A stretch of 64,000 nt of DNA. Source: Skeletonema tropicum. Its lineage: Eukaryota > Bacillariophyta > Thalassiosirophyceae > Thalassiosirales > Thalassiosiraceae. Location: positions 744,001-808,000 of the forward strand of contig CM074146.1 of assembly GCA_037178625.1 (NCBI GenBank), read 5' to 3'. The position numbers and the translations under genes were made by a program. This document shows positions 21,740-30,711 of the stretch, piece after piece. The first letter of the stretch is position 1. Every line of letters starts with the position of its first letter. The notes beneath the pieces were generated by a model. That model had not been told where the DNA came from. It made no database searches and worked only from the letters and a program-made list of their open reading frames with translations.

Positions 21740-21984
21740 TTATACGGTCAATTTTGTTCGTGGTTTGGTTATGCCGGTCCGTAATGGTCACATATTTAAG
21801 ATATTGATTTGCGTGCGAGGAATGTCATACGCAAGCCACTCATTATTATTTATGCACTCTTCTAATTGCATGTGGTGTTCCGTAGCATGATAGTCGATGA
21901 GTGGCTGCGCGGAAAAGTCACGGATGGCGACATGTTCTTCCTGCCAGCAGAGAAGCTGACACGTTGAAGTTAGGAGAGTTATTT
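21740..21984. promoter_or_regulatory. Upstream region of the two-exon gene
   Basis: It contains the TATAAAAT stretch just before the ATG at 21736. No further motif is supported. Confidence 0.3.
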
Positions 21985-22800
21985 CGTCAAAAAGCCAACT
22001 CGGTTTTTGCATGATCGATGATCGTGCAGAAAAAGAGAAAAAGATGCCACCACAATGGCCTACAATGGCACCCCTAGTATGGCCGCCTATCTCAGTCCAT
22101 GAGTATATTTCATAAGGTATCGATGGCCCATCCCTTAAACGACATTATGGCGATTTTTCGCAGCAGTGTGGCGTTTCGGCTGCTGTAGGGGTGGAGATAA
22201 TATCATTGCAATCCACTTCATTGAGATTTGAAATGAAAACAACCACCTTCCCTGCACCCATCGAAGATGATAAACATCTATAGGCACTACCCCTCCGCTA
22301 CCCATCGCCGATGATAATATGAAGTGAGATTCTGGTTGCTCGGAATGACCATTAAAGCCCCCCCACACCTCCAAAATACCAAGGACACAAGATGTGCACA
22401 AAATTGCATAAATAATTTGACACTCTAACACAACAATAAGCCTGTAGACGGCGGATCGAGCGGCTCTAAAGACCGCAACTCATCAACATTATTATATATA
22501 AGAAGTGTCGGCTATTTATTGTCCATAATATTGCAATAGGCTGGATAAAAATAGCAACATCATAGACAGAAATGACATTTATGTAGCATGTATTAGTCAT
22601 TTATTTATGCGGTGAAGACAGTTGTAATAATAAAACCCTGCGGCTGAATAGTTGCAAAGGGTGTTGTCTGCGATATAGTTCACTGGATATTACTATTGGT
22701 AGGGTTTGTGCAACGTGGTGGCTATGAGAGTAGCGGCTATGATGTTAGATACTGACTGTCGAACGAAAAAACATGCATGCATGCAGTTGTGCTCGGAAAG
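21985..22800. mobile_element. Diverged copy of the Harbinger-like element found at 47533
   Basis: It aligns in reverse orientation with 47600-48430. Shared blocks include AAAGCCAACTCG near the left, GGCCGCCTATCTCAGTCCATG, CGTTTCGGCTGCTGTAGGGG, and the stretch from a CTGTAGACGGCGGATCGAGC block to GGTAGGGTTTGTGCAACGTG. Ends are worn and no target duplication was found. No transposase is visible. Confidence 0.65.
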
Positions 22801-22951
22801 CGCGCTGCACTTTTTTGTTAGCTGCTATCAAAATCTTATGCATCTACGATGCAATTTTGCTTGGAACGGCTCTAAGTAAGTAAGTGAGTATGTACAATAA
22901 AACGTTTCTGTTATAAGAATGTTATTAAACAAGCATTGCAGAGCAACTTTA

Positions 22952-23281
22952 CTACAGAGTTAAAAACAATTGTCGTTTTTGAAAAAATAAGAGTAAAAAA
23001 ATAAAAAATAAGGGAAAATTTATTTTTTAGTTAACTTCTAAACTCACTCAACTACAGCACATCACACCATGGCGTTCCGTCCATTGGAGGCCGCTAGACG
23101 CCCCCCCCTGAACCGCTAGCGACAGCAACCACCTCGGCACTATCATAGGCAGCTATCATGACGAAATCTAGGCGGTAGGGGGCGGGCGAGCCGTCCAATA
23201 GTAGCAAAAACACGACGAACACGACGATAACGTGAACAAATAATAATAAATCGGAGTTGACAGCGGCACGGAAGCGGGATG
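22952..23281 (+). repeat. Left 330-bp terminal inverted repeat
   Basis: It ends inward at GCGGGATG. AT-rich outer third, GC-rich inner two thirds. It pairs with 26308-26637. Confidence 0.9.
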
Positions 23282-26200
23282 ATTTTACTTGGACCTGCGC
23301 TTGGGGCGGTTTGCTCTGTCGTGAATGTATTGTAAAGGGCAAAGATCGTAGGGCTACTCTTGTCGACTGGTCTTATCAAGATTGCGGCCCAGAATGTTAT
23401 GCGAACGCGCTGGATGATCGCATGAAAAAGGGAAGATAAAGTTTGACAAAGGCAGGGGGCGTTTTGTTCTAAACATTGCTGTCACTACCAAAGTCTACAA
23501 TCATTGATGAATAAAAAGTTGGACAATAGTATTCGTCCGTGGATAGTGGTGAAAAGAAAATCGGAATTACCGGCTATTGCTGGAGGTAAACCAAAAAGAT
23601 TCTGTAATTGATCTTCGAGAAGTAGTACCAGTATCTAGTGATAGCAGCGACATCGACACTGATGACGATCATAGGACGATCATTATGCTGTTGCGGATGC
23701 CAACAATAAATGCTGATGTCAAAAATAATGGCCTCAGAGTAGCGAGGGCAAGGTCAGCGAAGAAGAAGAGAATCGGGGGAAGCACCGAGTAAGAAGGTAT
23801 GACAGTTGAGATGACTGCTACATGAGTTCATTCCACCCTGGATACCCCACTATTGTGTGCTGGTGGCGCCGGTCACAGCTTGCGCTGACAACAACGGGGG
23901 CGGAAGCGATAGCAATAGGGATACTCATTCATTTGTAGAGTTATTGACTCTCTGCGGCGAATAATATCGAGACGACTATGGCCGGTGCTGGGGCAGTCTA
24001 TCATCTAGCAAGAGCACAAAACAGATGATCAGAGACACTTCATAGCAGAACTAATAGGGGCCGTCCAAGCGGCACTTTGGATGGAAATATCCATATCAGT
24101 CAGCTTCAGAGAGTAGGAGCTTACCAAAGATATTGCAACAATAGAACCACTGCACCAAGAGTCATCGTTGCGCAAAAAGTGTCAAAGCGGTAGCACCAAC
24201 AGGAGGGCGTTATTGAGACTATCTCCTCCCCCTTGTATGCCAAATCAGATGTCAATAAGTTCATCGATATCGACAATGCCATCATCAACGTCGACCTTTC
24301 AGGATAGGTCGAATGGGGTATTCAAACACGTCATATATGACGGCGTTGCTCTGTAATCGGACGCTAACTTGACAACTGTGGCTAAGAAGCGAAGAGCAAG
24401 GTCTGCTCGGAAATAGATAGCGGCTCGCGACAACATCCTATGAAGATGAGTGCTGCATGTGAGGCTGCTAACAGTAATCCTGAAATTGGCTCCTCACAAC
24501 CGATCGCATCTCAGCTAATGAACAGTAGCGACCTTGATTATGGAGATGATGACAGCGCTCGAAAGAAGAGGAGGAAGAAGAGCCACGGCAAGAAGAGGAA
24601 AGATGTCCAGAGAGATACTAGTTCCTAATGTAGTGCATATGTTTCATAGATTCATTTTATCATCTCTCTAAAACCTCACACCCTAGAGTCACGCCTCCTC
24701 AGACGGACCATACATTCACAGCTTAAACAGCTCGTGGAACCCACATAGAACTGCCCAATTCTTTCGTACAGCAAACCAACCCATTCAATGCTTCGATAGT
24801 CGATACGGTAGGTGGCAAATAACTCTATGACCCGCTTCGTAGATGGTGTCGTAAATCTCACCCGCTTTGTGTGACGAAAGATTGTTATTTATATCAAAGT
24901 CTCTTTGGTTCGTCATCTCTGAATTTTGGAAACACATCTTCTCCAAGAAGGATTGACAGCCTTCAATTGTTGCTCTGTACCAAATTCGGGCATCTCTTTT
25001 GAATCCTTAACATGTGAAGGAAGGGAGGGATTGTCGGGCTCAATGAACATGGATCACAACGACCTTCTTCAGACCGTGGTGTGAGTAATTACCAGCCTTC
25101 CGCATACGAAGACCTTTACAGCGTGCCAATAACTTACAAATGCGTCTCCAAGATGGAATACCATTCTCTCCGCCCATCAATCGCTCCATCGGCATATCCT
25201 TTATCCCCCGCGGGAAATCGAAGAGTGTGTGTAACTTGGTCTTAGGGCATTACACGTCTTTCCCGACTAATGGACTGACGAGTCCTCAGGCAGTGATCGT
25301 GCAAGCCCTCTAGGCACTTGCTGATAGAAATAAATGACTACACTAAACCCCACATTTGAAGCTCCAGCTAGCCAACCCCTTCATGCAGTATCCTCAGAGA
25401 CGTCTGTGATCCCGCTTCAGACGCGTCCTCAGATACAATAGAAGAGGCATCCTCTTCCCTATCCAGATCGGCATCAAACGGCTGTTCACACCACCACCGG
25501 CGGGAGCTGGTACCGCGTAGTCTCTTACCATTCCTACATAAATTAGGAATTGAGGGCTTCCGGATGTAGGCCACAATAGTCTTTCTCCTCCGGTCGATAT
25601 ACTCCGTCAGAGTGTACAACCTCTTCTAAAACCTCTTCCTAGCTGGAAAAGCCACTCTCCAGTCTGGCGGTTCTTAGGTCGATTCTTTCTTGCCGTACGG
25701 CAAGCATCTCGATAATAGAAGCCTTCCAAACATCTCACGGGAATCGAAGTTCCAGAAGCACAAGTGGAGATAGGTATTCTTTGGCGTGATTGCTGACACG
25801 CTGTTGTACTCCCCTCATTTTTGCCCTTGGTTATCTCTGTGTTTGCTAGTACTCGTTGCCACAAAAGTAGAAGATTTCTCCCGAGATGACTGTGACCAAA
25901 TCAGTTTGAATAAAGCCAGTAGGAAATGATGTTCCCCCGTCATGACTGTCTTGCATTATTTGTTGCGTGTCGTTTCAACGGTTCTACCCTTCCCATCCAG
26001 CGCACCATGGCCTTATCCACTTCTCTTCCATCTTAGCAAAAGGCCCAATAAAAATTTCCGCCACTCCACAGGATACCCAGTCGAGCCACCCTTACGGATA
26101 AGGAGCACTACCTGCGTTTGGCCGGGGTCCTTCAAGCTCACGGAGCACTATTTAATTCAAATAATCCGGCCTCTCTTCCGAAATATGACCGCATCGATTC

Positions 26201-26307
26201 CTGCCGACTGCACCTCATCATGACGGGATCCCTTTCATGTACTCTTTCTTTCCTTTCATACACATTGTCTAGACGAATTGAGATCATCAGATTGAAAGAA
26301 TCGCCGA

Positions 26308-26637
26308 CATCCCGCTTCCGTGCCGCTGTCAACTCCGATTTATTATTATTTGTTCACGTTATCGTCGTGTTCGTCGTGTTTTTGCTACTATTGGACGGCT
26401 CGCCCGCCCCCTACCGCCTAGATTTCGTCATGATAGCTGCCTATGATAGTGCCGAGGTGGTTGCTGTCGCTAGCGGTTCAGGGGGGGGCGTCTAGCGGCC
26501 TCCAATGGACGGAACGCCATGGTGTGATGTGCTGTAGTTGAGTGAGTTTAGAAGTTAACTAAAAAATAAATTTTCCCTTATTTTTTATTTTTTTACTCTT
26601 ATTTTTTCAAAAACGACAATTGTTTTTAACTCTGTAG
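26308..26637 (-). repeat. Right 330-bp terminal inverted repeat
   Basis: It is the reverse complement of 22952-23281. I saw no mismatch on reading, which suggests recent insertion or gene conversion between the ends. Confidence 0.9.
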
Positions 26638-28244
26638 TATAGACGGATACATTGCAAAAAAAAATCCAACACGAAATCCACAGAATAATTTTGTCATCAT
26701 GACACATTTATGTTACAACAACAAAATTTGCTCGCAAATTTATAGACGGGTACATTGCACAAAAAAAAACAGGCCCCGAGGGCCCGCGCCGCACTACACA
26801 CCATGCATACACAACATGCAGTCACAAATCGCCGCGCGCACCATTTCATACATCATATAGTATTCCACACCACTGCAACATATCGAATTGTTACACCCCA
26901 ACGAATTTTGTTGCAGCGATTGCAGATTTCTTCATATAATGACAACTAACAGCACAAGCGCGAGATGATGCATATGCGAGACACTGCTTTGAGGAATCAA
27001 AGCAGTGACAGTGGAATAAAGCAAAAGCAGACACAAGTCCAGGACAGGTAATATAGGTAAGTGCAGATTTATTCAACCGAGCCGAAACTATTTTATTCAA
27101 CGATCACTTACTAAGATATCAAAACATTTCCACCAACAGTAGGGGCAAGACCACTCTACGTAGCTCTCTCCGAGTGCAGTGTCACACTCGCACAGAGATA
27201 AAATAAGATTACTGTAAAGCTTTAGGACAGCGCATTACACTGGATCGGTTCAAACATTTCCGTCGACAGGATACTCGCCTGTGCAAAGAAGAGCAATGGC
27301 CAACCGTGCGAACAAGTGAGCTATTGAACTATGTTTTGGAACGCTGCCTTTCCATCATCATTATCGGGAATATTGGATTTAGGAATTATGGGAACATGGA
27401 TTTACGTTATTTTGATTTGTCACGGAATCGGACATCTGCTTGTTCTTTTGGCGGGATAAGATTTTATCTCATCAAGAGTTGAAGATCGACCATGATATGT
27501 CGATTGTCGATACCTCACAGTTGAAGAATAGAAAATAAACATTAAACACCGTGTAGTAAGTAGACGCCGATGGCGGATCTTTCTCTCAGTAATACTTCGG
27601 GAGTCGAGTAGGAATAGATGTGCCGTAGTGCACCAGTTTCCAGCTAGTTGAAGCTCTAAGAATCTTATCCCCAGCTACGTTTCTTCTCCCTCTTCCTCCG
27701 CCAGATCGGGTGTAACCTCTCGCCACCGGCCACGTTCACTTCTTCAGGACCGTATGATATTGGGTTGACGCATCGTTTGTATGGCATTCGACAGATTACC
27801 GCTACCGCTAGATGAGCGGACGACGGAATGGAGGAGGACAAGATATACAGCTGTGATCACGACAGCACAGCAGCGCACCAATAGATCAGCACTCATCGTC
27901 ATCGCCAGCACAATCTGACGAATCATTTCCTATTGAGAACAGGAGAGGTGGGTAAATTACCTTCCCTAACAGCACATGGTCGGAGAAGAAGTCAGGTTGG
28001 GAACTACCCAAAAATTACTTCGATGGGTAAGACTATTGAGCTGTACCAGTATGCAATGTTGGTTGATAAAATTTTCCCGGGGAAAAATATTACTCTTTCT
28101 TGTAAATGACACTTGTTTCTTATAAGCGAGAAATCAATTGGCTAGAATGGTGTCCGTAATCAGAAAAAAATTGGTATCTTGTTGACAAGATTAGGGTGGT
28201 ACTGAGTTCCTACACAACGGTATCCTGTAGCTGCCAGTATGCTC

Positions 28245-28455
28245 TACTGTGGGAATTAAATTTCTACGTCCTCAGTCAGAATTATTTCTCCCTAAATCCT
28301 TAAATACTAATTCCTACGTGTTTCCCTGTAGAAATGGCTTGGGTCAATTTGGGTCAAATGACCTCAGGGTAAGGAGTAGTCCTGTAAGGAGGGCACCTCT
28401 CTGGCCCGGCCAGATTTGCTACGCTACACCGACCTGGGCCCCGAGGGCCAGATTA
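28245..28455 (-). repeat. Helitron-like terminal sequence, diverged copy 2
   Basis: Read on the minus strand it starts with GGCCCTCGGGGCCC, then GAGAGGTGCCC, TTCTACAGGGA and further blocks in the same order as copies 1 and 3. No helicase tail is attached. Confidence 0.55.
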
Positions 28456-28471
28456 TTGCAACTGTTCTTCA

Positions 28472-28735
28472 CACCGCCCCTACGATGCCTGTACTCACAA
28501 AACCGAAGAATGCAGCAAGACCAAGACAAAGAATTGCGATGCGATGCGATGCTGCCTAGAATCTTGTAGTTGTAGTTGTAGCGACTCCTATGAGTACGAG
28601 AAGCACCGAAGAATGACGTCTTGGAGGAGTGTTGTACTCTTCGTCATGGGAGGAAAGTTCAGCATTGAAGTCGAAGGCATCATCATCGTCGTGGATACAA
28701 AGTCCCCCGCGCCGCTACCGCTAGCATCCGCAGGC
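28472..28735 (-). pseudogene. Decayed fragment of the Pro-Ser/Cys-repeat membrane protein (exon 1)
   Basis: It matches 16150-16440, including the blocks for 'AELSS', the Phe-rich stretch, 'ASRTRS' and the membrane helix, and it runs in the same minus orientation. Indels break the frame. Homology starts within a few bases of the exon 1 splice donor. It lies directly next to a Helitron-like terminal sequence. Confidence 0.75.
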
Positions 28736-29249
28736 ACGTTTTAGTACATAAATGCTGAAGATACTCAGAAACTGAATGAAATTTGTATGAATAGTTCTGG
28801 CCCATTTTGACCGCGGTTTATAGCTTATTGCATCATAGAACACTATCGCACCAACGTTTAGTACTTTTCATTTCCTACAATTCCTTAACAAAAAGGCAGA
28901 TGTGGCCAATTTTGGTGAGGTAGGAAACTGATTAGGCTAAGGTCAATATTGTGAGTATAAACTATATTGATTATTTTCAGATAGAAGAAGACATGTCCGA
29001 GTCACTCCCATGCACCTTGACCGGTCGTTCAAATTGATCAGATAAAATGCGATGCAATGCTATGTGATGCCTTTACTAGCACTTTTATAAACAGGGGCGC
29101 GCAGAATGTGGCGAGAGTTGTGGTGTGGTGGTGCCTGTGGCGGGTTCAGCGCGGGCCCTCGGGGCCTGTCGAGTATTGTGTCATTTTGCAGTCGGCCAGT
29201 TGCAGTTTGGTTTGTTAGTAGTCTTTTTACAACGGAATTCGGCTATAAA

Positions 29250-29490
29250 GTTGCTCTGCAATGATGTAGATTGTGTTGGTGTAGTTGGTTGAAGAGGGGT
29301 TCGATTCCTAGCATAGAATTCTCATACTATTTATTATATTTGTGCCAATGTGAAAGTGATGACCCCTTAGTGTAGTTGGTTTGAGCGTGCATGTGAATTT
29401 GTGAGGCACCGGGTTCAATCCCCGGGGTGACAATCTCTTTTCATGCGTGTGAATTTGTGAGGCACCGGGTTCAATCCCCGGGGCTGGCAA
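29250..29490 (+). other. tRNA-like promoter motifs, possible SINE head or tRNA relic
   Basis: Three partial units are present. One has TAGTGTAGTTGGT (A-box-like) and GGTTCAATCCC (B-box-like) within 29361-29433. A second keeps only the 3' half (29444-29485), and one near 29281 has GTGTAGTTGGT with a perfect GGTTCGATTCC box. The T-arm CCGGG/CCCGG pairs, but the acceptor ends do not, so no functional tRNA is claimed. Confidence 0.35.
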
Positions 29491-29724
29491 ACTCTTTTCT
29501 GCAGACTACTTAGTAAATCTATTCAAGAGGGAAAAGCAAAATCGTTCACTGCACAATTCACTCAACAATCAAATTTGTAAAAATGTGCACTGCACAATTT
29601 TAAAGAAGCGAGCGAAGTGGGTAACACACTTAAGGGGAAAAGTGGAGCAGACGACAATCAAACACGGAGTAGTAAATTTGTAAAAATGTGCACCGCACAA
29701 TTTTAAAAAAGGAAGCGAAAGGCT

Positions 29725-29922
29725 GAGCAGATGAAGAACAGGTACAACAAGAGAAAATTGGAGAAGATCACTAAAACAACGTACGCAACAGCAATGTAGG
29801 GAGACTTCATTCGAGATAGGAGGGATCTGACGAACAGGATTACCAAAATCATCACCAAACCAAACAAAAAGTGGAAGGAGAAGAAAGATTATGAGATCCC
29901 AAGTGATTATTTCTCAGGGTAG
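29725..29922 (+). pseudogene. PIF1-like helicase tail remnant (copy 3)
   Basis: The 66-codon frame includes 'RYNKRKLEKITKTTYA', 'RRDLTNRITKIITKPNKKW' and a 'SDYFSG' end, matching the last 65 residues of the helicase fragments at 18188 and 19370. An in-frame TAG at 29797 breaks it. It is followed by copy 3 of the terminal sequence, as in the 17.7-kb element. Confidence 0.8.
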
Positions 29923-29929
29923 GCATCTG

Positions 29930-30350
29930 CTATGTGATTAGCAAAATTGTTCACTGCACAGTCCAAAAAAGTCAATTTCTCGCGACGAAGAAAGACAAAA
30001 ACTAAATCGACTAACGCCCGTGTAAAACCTGTATTTCTTTCTCGTACAGACCGATTTAGATGCTCAAAAAGCGGCTTTAGTACAGTCAATTTCTCGCTTT
30101 CAACAGGTACTTCTTGCTTTCTACGTAGGAACACATACAGATCCTACGCCGGTAGTCTCTACCGAGGACTCTACGTGTCCCTAAAGTAAACCTTCTCACT
30201 AAAAAACACATGTACTGATTCCTACCTATAACTCTGTAGAATAATGGGGGTGAAAAATTGAATTTTCCCACCTGTAATAGAAGGGCACCTGCGGCCCCCT
30301 ATTACGCTGCTCTGCACTCCATGAACGGGGGCCCCGAGGGCCGATTAAAT
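29930..30350 (-). repeat. Helitron-like terminal sequence, copy 3
   Basis: It is inverted relative to 17700-17975. Shared blocks are GGCCCTCGGGGCCCC at the outer end, GGTGCCC, 'GTGAGAAGGTTTAC', 'CACGTAGAG' and 'TTCCTACGTAGAAAGC'. It ends the helicase-tail remnant and abuts the start of the tandem array. Confidence 0.75.
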
Positions 30351-30412
30351 AAAGTAGTGAACACAAATAATAACCTCTTGTCGCTTTGCGCGAGAAAGAG
30401 TTAAAAGATGAA

Positions 30413-30711
30413 GTTGACTGCCGATTCAAGATACATAGATAAATATCTCTCTCGAGTACGATAAGTTCAAGTATGTGTTTTTACTCCATCCAACCAAAGC
30501 AATCGATCAAGTTGACTGCCAATTGAAGATATGTATGCTGCTTGTGAATGTAATAAGGTCATCAAGTCACTGCTCATTTCTTTTCGTCCTTTTATATCAT
30601 ACGTTTACCAAGATTACTTCCTCTTCCTGCTCGAAATCATCACTTACATAGTCAAGTTCGTCAACAAAATAAGAGTAAGAGGAAGAGAAGATCTTCTCTG
30701 GGCAACCATTC
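30413..30711 (-). pseudogene. Q gene, unit 1, distal part cut off by an insertion
   Basis: It corresponds to the C-terminal half of Q as seen at 50925-51110, with extra bases and rearranged short repeats (two copies of 'AAGTTGACTGCCxATT' at 30415 and 30510). The rest of Q lies beyond the inserted element at 33545-33779. Confidence 0.6.

Larger units (their letters stand above)
17700..21740 (-). mobile_element. Helitron-like element with PIF1 helicase, internally rearranged
   Basis: Reading on the minus strand there is a two-exon gene (21736-20068), two tandem copies of a PIF1-type helicase C-terminus, and then about 480 bases of terminal sequence ending near a GGCCCTCGGGGCCC block at 17703. 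The same helicase-tail plus terminal-sequence arrangement recurs in inverted orientation at 29725-30345, which defines the family. PIF1-type helicase in a mobile context is typical of Helitrons and Helentrons. No HUH Rep domain was found, so the element looks deleted. Boundaries are approximate. Confidence 0.55.
22952..26637. mobile_element. DNA transposon with 330-bp perfect-looking terminal inverted repeats, TA flanks
   Basis: The left end CTACAGAGTTAAAAACAATT and the right end are reverse complements over 330 bases by eye, and each is flanked by TA (22950-22951 and 26638-26639). A TA target suggests the Tc1/mariner group, but very long repeats are unusual for it. The 3-kb interior has only short frames: a Cys-containing 61-residue frame running out of the left repeat (23257-23439), a Lys-rich one (24440-24628), and minus-strand frames at 24676-24861 and 25368-25864, the latter with 'RRWWCEQPFD'. 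No DDE signature can be assembled, so it is non-autonomous, degenerate, or of an unfamiliar kind. Confidence 0.8.
26769..29169. mobile_element. Candidate 2.4-kb element with 21-bp terminal inverted repeats
   Basis: The left end ACAGGCCCCGAGGGCC plus five more bases is exactly repeated in reverse at 29149-29169. No clear target duplication flanks it; A-rich sequence is at the left. The core GGCCCCGAGGGCC also occurs in the Helitron-like terminal sequences, so the ends may belong to that family rather than to a cut-and-paste element. The interior holds no recognisable gene except the captured fragment at 28472-28735. A sequence similar to the left flank (GACGGxTACATTGCA) occurs at 26642 and 26743. 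Confidence 0.5.

Noticed and set aside
29361..29433. Functional tRNA gene
   Set aside because: The acceptor stem does not pair and no convincing anticodon arm was found; only promoter-like boxes and the T-arm are supported.
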